DNA of 15,168 bases, from positions 1 through 15,168 of the forward strand of contig JAOAAW010000004.1 in the NCBI GenBank assembly GCA_026418655.1, read 5' to 3'. The DNA comes from a bacterium (GTDB lineage: Bacteria; Ratteibacteria; UBA8468; B48-G9; DTJG01). Below, piece after piece: positions 1 to 7,643 of the stretch. The notes beneath the pieces are model-generated. The model saw nothing but the letters and a program-made list of their open reading frames with translations, did no database searches and had not been told where the DNA came from. Position numbers and translations under genes: made by a program. Within the stretch, counting starts at the first letter, position 1, and every line of letters begins with the position of its first letter.

Positions 1-428
1 TTTACTGTTCTTCCGCGGTATTTTCCTGTGGCCATCAATGTATCAGGATATGTGCCATCATTGATTATTAAATTGACTGTTACACCGTCGTTTATTGATG
101 CATGGGGAAACCCAAGTTCCTTTGCATTCAGTGTATAGGTATATGTTTTATTATTCTGTGGGTATCCATCAGTCAGAATCAGACATTCACCGTTAGATCT
201 GAAACCATAATAATGGTCTGGGTCATGGTATCTGTAATTGAGTTTATACAGAGCGTCTGCTATTCCAAGATGAGCAAGATTAAAGGCAATGTTTCTGTCC
301 CTGAAATATGCCGACCTTCTATATGCAGCAGTGCTTGTTAGAACAACAGAAAGGATAATAATTGAAAACAATAATACTAACACAATGACTATTACAAGAG
401 CAACTCCTTTTCTGTTTTCTGTATTCAT
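1..428 (-). CDS. PilX/GspK-like minor pilin, 3' end off the window (partial)
   Basis: The minus-strand frame from the ATG at 428 stays open for 142 codons to the window edge, so the C-terminus is missing. The start is fixed by an ATGA overlap with the preceding pseudopilin gene, which implies translational coupling; there is no clear Shine-Dalgarno. The N-terminus is a short basic leader (MNTENRKG) followed by a hydrophobic helix of about 22 residues (VALVIVIVLVLLFSII), like a type III (prepilin) signal. Residue +5 after the glycine is Ile, not the Glu of major pilins. That, together with the following RDRNIAFNLAHLGIADALY segment, resembles the PilX N-terminal and GspK families. In those families the protein sits at or near the fibre tip and primes assembly. 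The role is inferred from N-terminal pattern and operon position. It could also be another type of minor pilin. Confidence 0.72.
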   Translation of the reverse strand, partial: MNTENRKGVALVIVIVLVLLFSIIILSVVLTSTAAYRRSAYFRDRNIAFNLAHLGIADALYKLNYRYHDPDHYYGFRSNGECLILTDGYPQNNKTYTYTLNAKELGFPHASINDGVTVNLIINDGTYPDTLMATGKYRGRTV

Positions 429-1024
429 CTGAATACATAGATAATATCATCTGAATTTGCTGGAACCTGCTTGTCCCCAGCATTTGTTTGAATTTTTCCA
501 TCGGGACCTGCTGAATAAATAATCATTACTTTATCAAATTGATTGTAGGTAACAAGATAAGGATGTCCCCAGGGATCTAATGGAGTTCCATATAATTTTT
601 GTGGATTTAGAGGATCAAGTAACGACGCCCATCCTGTTGCTCCATCAATGGTGGGTAAACTTCCCTTACTTGAACTGAAAACTGAACTTTCTTGAAAAAC
701 CTGATAGGGTCCACCCCACGGGTGCCCCGCTGTAATCTGACTTTGTACTGATGTATCATCCTGTCCGGTAATGGTATTAAAATAAACATATGTTTGCCCA
801 GGTAAAAGATCTGCGTCTGAAAGATCACATATTCTTACATAATAACCGATGTCATGTTTTGCCATAACCATTGCACTCGCAATTGCAGCCATCTCATTTT
901 TTGCCTTGTCTCTGGCTGATTTTGCTCTTGCCTTTCTCAGTGCAGGAAGTAACATTGCCGCAAGCATCGCGATGATTACCATCACCACAAGCAGTTCAAT
1001 AACAGTAAACCCTCTTTTCTTCAT
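425..1024 (-). CDS. GspG-like pseudopilin (type II secretion / type IV pilus fibre subunit)
   Basis: A 199-residue prepilin. The five-residue leader MKKRG is followed by FTVIELLVV, with Glu at +5, a classical PilD/GspO cleavage and methylation signal, then a hydrophobic helix to about residue 28. The C-terminal part carries GspG landmarks: DPWG at residues 150-153, an SAGPDG segment at 171-176, and DD at 192-193. In GspG these acidic residues lie near a calcium-binding loop. GspG is the major pseudopilin of type II secretion, held in the inner membrane and assembled by the GspE/GspF machinery. It is longer than a typical GspG (about 140 residues) because of an insert around residues 60-145. 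It starts one base after the upstream pilin stop (TAA-A-ATG) and overlaps the downstream minor pilin by 4 bp. In a T4P-type operon it may be a pilus subunit rather than a secretion pseudopilin. Confidence 0.88.
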   Translation of the reverse strand: MKKRGFTVIELLVVMVIIAMLAAMLLPALRKARAKSARDKAKNEMAAIASAMVMAKHDIGYYVRICDLSDADLLPGQTYVYFNTITGQDDTSVQSQITAGHPWGGPYQVFQESSVFSSSKGSLPTIDGATGWASLLDPLNPQKLYGTPLDPWGHPYLVTYNQFDKVMIIYSAGPDGKIQTNAGDKQVPANSDDIIYVFR

Positions 1025-1025
1025 T

Positions 1026-1640
1026 TTATTGCCCCCATTTAGATTCTACACCATCCGCCTTGATATTAACGCATCGGCCATCTTCAGTACATGCTACATT
1101 AACACCGTCCACAGGTCCATTAGATCCATTATAATAGATGACTTTCGCCCGAAGAATCCACATTGCCGAACCATCAAGATACTGAACATTTATTCCATCT
1201 TTGTGATTACCATAATCTGCCGATGATCCAGTGAAAACGCCCTTATCACTTATAACGGGAACTGGACTGGGACAATTATTACCGGTTGTTAATCCGAAGA
1301 CAAAGGCATAAGAATTATTCCAGTTTGAAGTATCAATTTTATCCGGTGACCGTATACCTCTTGATATTGTCGCCGGGCACCAGAAAGTTTGCGGGGTTTT
1401 GATTAAATCTGGATATATTTTTGAATATATGCTTGCCGGTTCTGATGGATAGTTTTCATAATAATCCTCAGCATACATTTCAAACGCAGCCATTATCTGT
1501 TTTAAATTGTTAATGCATGTTGTTCTTCTTGCTCTTTCTCTTGCTCCAGCAAGTGCCGGAAGAAGTAATGCTGCAAGTATTCCAATAATTGTAATAACAA
1601 CAAGGATTTCAACAAGGGTAAAGCCAGTTTTGTTTTGCAT
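1026..1640 (-). CDS. Prepilin with H-X9-DG signature
   Basis: A 204-residue prepilin. The leader MQNKTG precedes FTLVEILVV, with Glu at +5, and a transmembrane helix to about residue 30. A conserved-looking Cys/Asn segment (TCINNLKQI) follows. FWCP is at 86-89, and an H-X9-DG element sits at residues 146-157 (His146, Asp156-Gly157, exactly nine residues between). The H-X9-DG element is a named family signature of prepilin-like proteins that are abundant in Planctomycetes, Lentisphaerae, Verrucomicrobia and related lineages, where their exact job is unknown. The start ATG shares one base with the PilC stop (TAATG). An AGGAGGTG sequence lies 9 nt upstream, inside the PilC coding sequence, so efficient and coupled translation is expected. 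It is probably a fibre or surface pilin, but its specific role is not shown by the sequence. Confidence 0.9.
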   Translation of the reverse strand: MQNKTGFTLVEILVVITIIGILAALLLPALAGARERARRTTCINNLKQIMAAFEMYAEDYYENYPSEPASIYSKIYPDLIKTPQTFWCPATISRGIRSPDKIDTSNWNNSYAFVFGLTTGNNCPSPVPVISDKGVFTGSSADYGNHKDGINVQYLDGSAMWILRAKVIYYNGSNGPVDGVNVACTEDGRCVNIKADGVESKWGQ

Positions 1641-2962
1641 TATTCACCACCTCCTCCGCCTTCACCGCCACCTCCTCCTGATAAACTTAATGCTATTTTT
1701 ATCAGTGGCATAAAAAGTGAAATAACTATAAAACCGACAACAACACCAAGACACACAATCAATATCGGTTCAAGCATAGAAGTCATTGCTGCAACTGCAG
1801 CATCAACTTCTGCTTCATATGCATCGGCAACCTTTTCAAGCATTGCGTCCATTGCGCCTGTTTCTTCACCGACAGCTATCATGTTTGTTACCATCGGAGG
1901 AAAGGCACCGGTCCTGAGCATAATTCCTGAAATACCTTCTCCTTCTCTCACTCTGTTGCGTATCTCATTTATTGCACGAGCAATCACTTCATTTCCGACA
2001 GTATCCCTTACAATCTGAAGTGATTGAAGTATTGGTACACCGCTTGTAATAAGGGTCGCAAATGTTCTTGCAAAGCGGGCTATGATGGTTTTTGAAATGA
2101 CAGGTCCGAAAATAAAAAGTCTAAGTTTTATCTTATCTATGAGATACTTTGTGAATTTTATTCTGTTGGCAACCTTATAAAGTATTACAAGAGCAAAAAT
2201 AAAAGCCACAATCAGGTATGAGCGTTCCGCCATAAGTTTCGACATTTTGATAAGAAGAATTGTAGTTGCAGGTAGGTCTCCAACCTCCATATCTTCAAAA
2301 ATTTTGGTAAATGTGGGCACAATTTTAACCATGATGAATGTTAAAATTCCAATCATAACTACTACTACAACTGCAGGGTATGCCATCGCTGATTTAATCT
2401 TTCCTCTCAGCTTTGCTTCTTTTTCCATAAATTCTGCAAGTCTGCTCAGTACTGATTCAAGTGCACCACCTGCTTCTCCGGCTTTTACCATCGCCACATA
2501 TATTCTGGGAAAACTTGAAGGAAACTTGGCAAGTGCTTCTGAAAACAATGCTCCCTGTTCTATTTCACTTGCGACCTTGTTGAGAACTTTTGCTGCGCCT
2601 CCTTTCCTTTGTTGTTCAAGGACCTTCAATGATCTTAAAAGTGGTAAACCGGAACCAATGAGAGTTGCAAGCTGGCGTGTGATTATCATCAGTTCTTTTG
2701 GTTTTATTCTGTTTCCGCCAAGGAAGGGTAGGTTTATATTTATTCCTCCACCTGATGATTTTTTCTTTGCAGGTGCCTTTTGAGGTTGTTTTGTTGTTGG
2801 AATGGATCTTGTTGCCGCAGGACTTTTTCCAGCACTGATGCTTGTAACATAATATCCCATGGATTTCAGTTTACCTATGGCATCCTGAGAACTTGCTGCT
2901 TCTATTGTTCCGCTTACTGCCTTCCCCGAAGAGTCAAGCCCGGAATACTGAAAGTTTGCCAT
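1640..2962 (-). CDS. pilC: PilC/GspF inner-membrane platform protein
   Basis: A 440-residue member of the PilC/GspF family, the polytopic inner-membrane protein that couples the assembly ATPase to the growing fibre. Residues 1-45 match the N-terminal cytoplasmic segment (MANFQYSGLDSSGK, EAASSQDAIGKLKSMGY). A Lys/Pro/Gly-rich linker covers about 46-85. Two T2SF repeats follow at about 90-210 and 295-420. Hydrophobic helices sit near 194-216, 245-268 and 395-425. The start at 2962 has an AAGGAG ribosome site 5 nt upstream. The C-terminus is odd: after LSLS it ends in two Gly-Gly-Gly-Gly-Gly-Glu units, beyond the last helix where family members usually stop. The DNA for that tail contains the ribosome binding site of the next gene. 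It lies 66 bp after pilB, the longest gap in the operon. Confidence 0.95.
   Translation of the reverse strand: MANFQYSGLDSSGKAVSGTIEAASSQDAIGKLKSMGYYVTSISAGKSPAATRSIPTTKQPQKAPAKKKSSGGGININLPFLGGNRIKPKELMIITRQLATLIGSGLPLLRSLKVLEQQRKGGAAKVLNKVASEIEQGALFSEALAKFPSSFPRIYVAMVKAGEAGGALESVLSRLAEFMEKEAKLRGKIKSAMAYPAVVVVVMIGILTFIMVKIVPTFTKIFEDMEVGDLPATTILLIKMSKLMAERSYLIVAFIFALVILYKVANRIKFTKYLIDKIKLRLFIFGPVISKTIIARFARTFATLITSGVPILQSLQIVRDTVGNEVIARAINEIRNRVREGEGISGIMLRTGAFPPMVTNMIAVGEETGAMDAMLEKVADAYEAEVDAAVAAMTSMLEPILIVCLGVVVGFIVISLFMPLIKIALSLSGGGGGEGGGGGE
1643..1678 (-). repeat. Tandem 18-bp units encoding Gly5-Glu twice
   Basis: The last 12 sense codons of pilC form two imperfect 18-bp units, each encoding five glycines and a glutamate. 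They are rich in GGAGGAGGTGG. The repeat is seen directly. Slippage or unequal recombination is a plausible origin. Confidence 0.75.
1648..1655 (-). promoter_or_regulatory. Shine-Dalgarno AGGAGGTG embedded in the pilC 3' end
   Basis: The minus strand reads AGGAGGTG, a full match to the anti-Shine-Dalgarno, 9 nt (after AGGAGG) before the prepilin ATG at 1640. It lies wholly inside the Gly-Glu tail codons of pilC. A second AGGAGGTG occurs 21 bases further upstream in the same tail. Confidence 0.8.
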
Positions 2963-2986
2963 TTTTGCTCCTTTTCCCCCACTTCT

Positions 2987-3015
2987 ATAATACCCTGCAG
3001 ATGCAATGAAGTAAA
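2987..3015 (-). promoter_or_regulatory. Possible internal promoter for pilC and the pilin genes
   Basis: On the minus strand, TTTACT (3015-3010), a 17-bp spacer and TATTAT (2992-2987) form a sigma70-like promoter with 4/6 and 5/6 matches. It lies in the only sizeable gap of the pilus operon. Transcription would start about 18 nt before pilC and leave its AAGGAG ribosome site intact. It could raise pilin expression over motor expression. It is predicted by pattern only. Confidence 0.4.
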
Positions 3016-3028
3016 GACCTTAATTGTA

Positions 3029-4753
3029 TCAACCATAGCCATGTACTTCTTTTATAACTTCTTCGACTGATGTTATACCCAAATTTATTTTTTCTATACC
3101 ATCATCCACAAGGGTTTTCATTTTACATTCATTTACTGCTATTTCTCGGATTTCACCCAGGGGCCTATTTTGAAGAACAGCGCGCCATAATGCTTCATTC
3201 GGAATAAGAATTTCAAATAGACCTGTCCTCCCTTTGTATCCACCCCTACAGAAAGGACAACCAACAGGCTTATAAAATTTTAATTGTTCAGCCCTTTCTT
3301 CCGAAAGGCCAAGTTCTATAATTTCCTGCTTTGAAGGTCTGTATTCTTCCTTACATCTTGGACATAAAATTCTTACAAGACGTTGAGCAATTATACCTTC
3401 AATTGTGGAAGCCAGAAGAAAGGGTTCCACTTTCATATCAACAAGTCTCATAATTGTCGTTGGAGCATCATTTGTATGAAGGGTACTCAAAACAAGATGA
3501 CCCGTTAGAGACGATTGTATTGCCATCTGAGCAGTGTCGAAATCACGGACTTCACCCACAAGTATAATATCCGGATCCTGACGAAGAATACTTCGTATAC
3601 AGGCAGCAAAAGTAAGGCCAATGCTTTCCTTGACTGGGACCTGCACTGCACCTTCAAGCATATATTCAACAGGATCCTCTGTAGTAATAAGCTTGACTTC
3701 GGGAGTATTCAGTTTTCTTAAAAGGGCATAAAGGGTGGTCGTTTTGCCGCAGCCTGTGGGTCCTGTTGCAAGGATAATTCCGTGGGGCTTGTGTATAAGT
3801 TTTTCAACTGTTTCCATATCTTCTTTAAGAAGTCCCAAGTTTTCCATATCAAAAATAGTTTTTCCCCTGTCAAGAACACGAATTGCGAGACATTCACCGA
3901 ATACTGTCGGAACTGTGTTTACGCGCAGGTCCACAGGTCTGCCCATGACAGAAAGTTCAATACGACCATCTTGGGGAAGTCTTCTTTCCGCTATGTCCAT
4001 TGATGCCATAATTTTGAATCTGCAGAAAAGTGCAAAGGCAAGTCCCTTCGGAGGATGAACCATATCATATAATACTCCATCAACTCTGTATCTTACTCTG
4101 AAATCATTTTCAAATGGTTCAAGATGAACGTCGGATGCATTGTCCCTTACTGTCTGAAGTAAAATCAGATCAAATAATTTTACAACTGGAGGAAGGGATG
4201 CTATTTCTTCAAGGCTTGTAATTGTTGCATATTCGCCACTTGCGGATGCAATTGTTTCAAGTTCTTCCATTTCAGACATATCCTGGGATATCCATTTGAT
4301 AAGATCATCTATTGTTTCAAGTTCAGACCCATAATAGACATTAATATTTTCCTTGATGTCGTCTTCGTCAGCCAGCACCATCTTTATCTTGTATCCGAGA
4401 ATAAAAGAAATATCATCCTGAATGTTTAAACTCAAGGTATCACCAACAGCGAGGGTTAGTACATTTTTTTCAAGTTTAATCGGAAGAACATTATATGTTT
4501 TTGCAAGGGCTGATGGGAAAACACTGATTGCGTTTTTATCTATCACGGTATTTTTCAAATCTATCATTTCAATACCAGCCTGAAGACTGAGAACCCTTTT
4601 CAATTCCTTCTCATCTACCAGTCCCTTTTCTACAAGAATCCTGCCAAGAAATCTGCCTGTTTTTACCTGTTCCTTCAGTGCTTCTTCAAGCTGCTTTTCA
4701 GTTAAAAGCCCCGCTTCAATGAGCATTTCTCCGAGAAGTTTTCTTTCAGCCAT
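3029..4753 (-). CDS. pilB: PilB/GspE assembly ATPase with tandem MshEN motifs
   Basis: A 574-residue hexameric cytoplasmic ATPase of the PilB/GspE family that drives pilin polymerisation. The N-terminus has two consecutive MshEN-type repeats, residues about 6-29 (LLGEMLIEAGLLTEKQLEEAL, ending in Gln29) and 35-58 (FLGRILVEKGLVDEKEL, ending in Gln58). This fold binds cyclic di-GMP in MshE and some PilB proteins. The usual RLG arginine is replaced by Leu or Phe, with Lys5 and Arg34 one position earlier. Then come N2 with the arginine-finger region (ASDVHLEP, RLPQDGR), Walker A GPTGCGKT at 331-338, an Asp box near 359-364, Walker B IILVGE at 396-401, a His box (TGHLVLSTLHTNDAP), and a zinc-type tetracysteine set C464, C467, C499, C502. 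It begins 1 bp after the pilT stop. It is a close paralogue of the ATPase at 5894-7606. Confidence 0.95.
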   Translation of the reverse strand: MAERKLLGEMLIEAGLLTEKQLEEALKEQVKTGRFLGRILVEKGLVDEKELKRVLSLQAGIEMIDLKNTVIDKNAISVFPSALAKTYNVLPIKLEKNVLTLAVGDTLSLNIQDDISFILGYKIKMVLADEDDIKENINVYYGSELETIDDLIKWISQDMSEMEELETIASASGEYATITSLEEIASLPPVVKLFDLILLQTVRDNASDVHLEPFENDFRVRYRVDGVLYDMVHPPKGLAFALFCRFKIMASMDIAERRLPQDGRIELSVMGRPVDLRVNTVPTVFGECLAIRVLDRGKTIFDMENLGLLKEDMETVEKLIHKPHGIILATGPTGCGKTTTLYALLRKLNTPEVKLITTEDPVEYMLEGAVQVPVKESIGLTFAACIRSILRQDPDIILVGEVRDFDTAQMAIQSSLTGHLVLSTLHTNDAPTTIMRLVDMKVEPFLLASTIEGIIAQRLVRILCPRCKEEYRPSKQEIIELGLSEERAEQLKFYKPVGCPFCRGGYKGRTGLFEILIPNEALWRAVLQNRPLGEIREIAVNECKMKTLVDDGIEKINLGITSVEEVIKEVHGYG

Positions 4754-4754
4754 G

Positions 4755-5894
4755 TTATCCCTTTGTTTCTTCTGCTGCTTCTATTGACTCCCCATATTCT
4801 TTAGACGCAAGAGCAGGATCAATAACTCCTTCTGCAGCCAGCTGGTGTTTAACCTGTTCAGGATATTGACTATAAATCATTACATCCTCAAATGATATTT
4901 TGCCTTCCTTAAAAAGTCTCATCAAAAAAGTATCAAGAGTTATCATACCCATTTTCATTCCTGTTTGAATATCAGAAATAATTCTGTAAGTTTTGCGTTC
5001 ACGGATAAGGTTTTGAATCGATGGAGTGGCAATCATAATTTCAAAGGCAGCCACACGTCCCGGTTTATCTACACGATTGAGAAGAATCTGAGAAATTACT
5101 GCAAGAATAGAAACAGAAAGCATGACCCTTATCTGTTCTTGCTGTTCCACAGGAAACACATTGACAATTCTATCTATGGTACGGGTTGCTCCTGTTGTAT
5201 GCAATGTTCCAAAGACAATGTGACCTGTTTCAGCCGCAGTAATAGCGGCTTCAATGGTTTCAAGGTCTCTCATTTCACCGACAAGGAATACATCCGGGTC
5301 CTGTCGTAATCCTCTTCTCAGTGCTTCTGCGAAGGATGGCACATCAACACCGAGTTCTCTTTGGGTAATTATTGACCTTTTATGAGGATGATAATACTCG
5401 ATTGGGTCTTCTATCGTTATTATGTGAAGATCCATGTGAGTATTCATATAGTCAATCATTGAAGCAAGAGTTGTTGTTTTTCCGCATCCAGTTGGACCTG
5501 TTACAAGTATTAAACCACGTGGTCGTGTGAGAAGATATTTCATTGTTTTTTCTTCAAGTCCAAGCTGTTCAAATGTCATAAATTTATATGGAATTAATCT
5601 CAGTGCCATGGCTATATGGCCGCGTTCCTTAAAAACAGAAACACGAAATCTTGCTATGTCTTTGAAGGCAAAACCAAAGTCAGTTCCACCAACTCTTTGA
5701 AGTTCTTCCTGATGTTCTCTGGAAGTGATTGCTTTCATGTAATTAACAGTGTCCTCGGGTGTCAGAGGGTCAGAGTCCATTTTAACCAATCCACCGTGAT
5801 GTCTCATCATTGGTGGAAGGCCAACATTTAAATGAAGGTCTGCAGCGTTTTCTCTGACAATCATTTCAAGAAGTTCCTCTATTGGCTTTGGCAT
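4755..5894 (-). CDS. pilT: PilT retraction ATPase
   Basis: A 379-residue PilT-family ATPase, which powers pilus retraction and twitching motility. The N-terminal PAS-like domain has AADLHLNVGLPPMMRHHG at 18-34. Walker A is GPTGCGKT at 133-140, the Asp box IEDPIEY is at 161-167, Walker B VFLVGEMRD is at 202-210, and the His box is TGHIVFGTLHTTGA. The C-terminal SIQNLIRERKT (292-302) corresponds to the AIRNLIRE element essential for retraction in known PilT proteins. It lacks the tetracysteine zinc site of PilB, as expected. The ATG shares a base with the upstream stop (TAATG), and its AGGAGG ribosome site is encoded in the last codons of that gene. A C-terminal extension past residue 345 is acidic. 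Its presence argues that the fibre is a retractable pilus rather than a pure type II secretion pseudopilus. Confidence 0.96.
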   Translation of the reverse strand: MPKPIEELLEMIVRENAADLHLNVGLPPMMRHHGGLVKMDSDPLTPEDTVNYMKAITSREHQEELQRVGGTDFGFAFKDIARFRVSVFKERGHIAMALRLIPYKFMTFEQLGLEEKTMKYLLTRPRGLILVTGPTGCGKTTTLASMIDYMNTHMDLHIITIEDPIEYYHPHKRSIITQRELGVDVPSFAEALRRGLRQDPDVFLVGEMRDLETIEAAITAAETGHIVFGTLHTTGATRTIDRIVNVFPVEQQEQIRVMLSVSILAVISQILLNRVDKPGRVAAFEIMIATPSIQNLIRERKTYRIISDIQTGMKMGMITLDTFLMRLFKEGKISFEDVMIYSQYPEQVKHQLAAEGVIDPALASKEYGESIEAAEETKG

Positions 5895-7606
5895 TATACC
5901 TCCTCTCCAGCAACATCAATAACTTCTTGAATTGTTGTAAGTCCAAGTTTAACTTTTCTGAAACCATCCTCTCGCATGGTTGACATACCTGCCTTTATTG
6001 CCTCTTTTTTAAGTTCTTCAGCAGTTGCTCTCCTCATTGTAAGTTCTCTCAATTTGTCATTCATAATGAAGATTTCAAAAATCGCAATCCTATCCATGAA
6101 GCCAGTGAAGTTACATTCAGGACAACCTCTGGGTTCATAGATTGTCACCTTTTCCCCTTCCCGTATCTTCAAGATTTTCTTCATGTTTTCATCGGGTTCT
6201 ATTGGTTGCTTGCAAAATTTACACAGTACCCTGACCAATCTTTGAGCCATAACACCCTGTACAGAAGATGCCACCAGAAATGGCGGAATGCCAAGGTCAA
6301 TCAATCTTGTGATAGCACTTGGAGCATCATTTGTATGAAGGGTGCTGAAAACAAGGTGTCCGGTTAAAGCTGCACGCAGTGCAATATCTGCTGTTTCAAA
6401 ATCCCGGATTTCACCAACAAGAATTACGTCTGGAGATTGTCTCAGAAATGCCCTTAGTACAGAAGCGAAAGTAAGACCGATTTCGGGTCTTACCTGTGTC
6501 TGATTTATTCCAGGTATTTGGTATTCCACAGGCTCTTCTACAGTCATAAGTTTTCTATCAATTGTATTCAATTTTTTTAATGAAGCGTACAAAGTGGTAG
6601 TTTTTCCTGAACCGGTGGGACCCGTCACAAGGAGTATTCCACCTGAATATTTCAAAAGATTTTCCCAGGTTTTTCGGTCTTCTTCCATGAATCCAAGCTG
6701 TTCAAGGTCTTTTAAGGCTTTTTGTTTATCAAGAATTCTCAGTACCACACTTTCTCCATAAATACCGGGCAGGGTTGAGACACGAAAATCTATCGGTCTT
6801 CCACCTATATCAAGCATGATGCGTCCATCCTGTGGTAGTCTTTTTTCAGCAAGATCCATTTTTGCCATCAACTTCACACGAGCAAGTACAGCTCTTTCAA
6901 CCCTTTTTGGCGGGCTGACAACTTCATATAGCACTCCATCTATTCTGAACCTGACCCTGAATTTTTTTTCGAGGGGTTCAAGATGGATATCACTTGCTCT
7001 TCTTCTCAGTGCTTCCACAAAAATCAGGTTGACAATTTTAACAACAGGGGCCTGGAGTGCTAGCGCTTCTTCATCATCTTCTGTTGTAATTTCCTCATCC
7101 TCAACTGCTTCTATGGTGTCAGCACTTCCAACTTCCTGTAACATTGCAGAAAGATCTTCTATGTCCTGTTGTTCAAAATATTTTGCGAACAATTGCTCTA
7201 TTTCATTTGGAAAGGTAACAATTATTTCTATGTCATTAGGCACATTGAGTATCTTTTTAAAATAGTCACTGGCTATGATATTAATTGGGTCATCAGTTAC
7301 AAGGACCAACTTTTGATCTTCACGAATTTCCCATGGTATAACCCTGTGTTTTTTAGCAAAAGATGGTGATATAAGATTTATCACATCCTGTGGAATTTCT
7401 CGCAAGGGAAGACTTTGTTGAACTATACCAAGCTGGAAGAAAAGTGTGGCTGGAACATCTCCGAAAGGTAAGAGCCCCATATTCTGGAATATTTCTTTTA
7501 ATGGTCTGTCAGTTGCTTCCTGTTCCTGCAGGGCTCTTTCTATAGCCTGCCTGTCCCAGAGGCCTATATTCTGGATGATGGTTGTAATTTCTTTTTTTGT
7601 TGGCAT
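5894..7606 (-). CDS. Second PilB/GspE-type assembly ATPase, degenerate MshEN N-terminus
   Basis: A 570-residue PilB/GspE-family ATPase, first gene of the pilus operon. The core is intact: ASDIHLEP at 204-211, RLPQDGR at 256-262, Walker A GPTGSGKT at 329-336, Walker B VILVGEIRD at 394-402, a His box TGHLVFSTLHTNDAP, and a zinc-type set C462, C465, C495, C498. The N-terminal 60 residues align in layout with the MshEN repeats of the paralogue but have lost the LG pairs (EI and LK instead), so cyclic di-GMP binding looks unlikely. An acidic stretch (about 160-182) separates N1 from N2. No Shine-Dalgarno precedes the ATG. The promoter just upstream would place the transcript start at or next to it. 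It may serve as an alternative extension motor, a GspE for secretion, or a hetero-partner of the other PilB. The sequence does not decide. Confidence 0.94.
   Translation of the reverse strand: MPTKKEITTIIQNIGLWDRQAIERALQEQEATDRPLKEIFQNMGLLPFGDVPATLFFQLGIVQQSLPLREIPQDVINLISPSFAKKHRVIPWEIREDQKLVLVTDDPINIIASDYFKKILNVPNDIEIIVTFPNEIEQLFAKYFEQQDIEDLSAMLQEVGSADTIEAVEDEEITTEDDEEALALQAPVVKIVNLIFVEALRRRASDIHLEPLEKKFRVRFRIDGVLYEVVSPPKRVERAVLARVKLMAKMDLAEKRLPQDGRIMLDIGGRPIDFRVSTLPGIYGESVVLRILDKQKALKDLEQLGFMEEDRKTWENLLKYSGGILLVTGPTGSGKTTTLYASLKKLNTIDRKLMTVEEPVEYQIPGINQTQVRPEIGLTFASVLRAFLRQSPDVILVGEIRDFETADIALRAALTGHLVFSTLHTNDAPSAITRLIDLGIPPFLVASSVQGVMAQRLVRVLCKFCKQPIEPDENMKKILKIREGEKVTIYEPRGCPECNFTGFMDRIAIFEIFIMNDKLRELTMRRATAEELKKEAIKAGMSTMREDGFRKVKLGLTTIQEVIDVAGEEV
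5899..5904 (-). promoter_or_regulatory. pilT ribosome binding site inside the upstream stop region
   Basis: AGGAGG on the minus strand ends 4 nt before the pilT ATG and is made of the Glu-Glu-Val codons that precede the upstream stop. Together with the TAATG overlap it supports translational coupling. Confidence 0.75.
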
Positions 7607-7608
7607 AC

Positions 7609-7623
7609 AAGTATAAAATACTT
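7609..7623. promoter_or_regulatory. Perfect inverted repeat AAGTAT-N3-ATACTT over the operon -10
   Basis: A 6-bp perfect inverted repeat with a 3-bp centre covers the predicted -10 and extends to within 2 bp of the start codon. A further AAGTAT half-site lies at 7655-7660, upstream of the -35. It could be a repressor operator. This is inference from symmetry and position, and AT-rich symmetry can arise by chance. Confidence 0.4.
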
Positions 7624-7643
7624 CAAAAATTGGTGGATGTCAA
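7615..7643 (-). promoter_or_regulatory. Sigma70-type promoter of the pilus operon
   Basis: The minus strand has a perfect -35 TTGACA (7643-7638), a 17-bp spacer, and TATTTT (7620-7615, 4/6). Only 8 bases separate the -10 from the ATG at 7606, so the mRNA would start at or within a few bases of the start codon, in keeping with the missing Shine-Dalgarno. Confidence 0.6.

Noticed and set aside
849..2018. Long plus-strand open frames opposite the pilin and pilC genes (849-1226, 1507-1713, 1635-2018)
   Set aside because: They mirror well-supported minus-strand genes, have low-complexity Ser/Thr/Ile/Pro-rich translations, no ribosome sites and no family resemblance.
1..7606. A complete type II secretion system
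   Set aside because: No GspD, GspC, GspL or GspM gene is visible in the window, and PilT is present, so a type IV pilus-like system is the safer reading.
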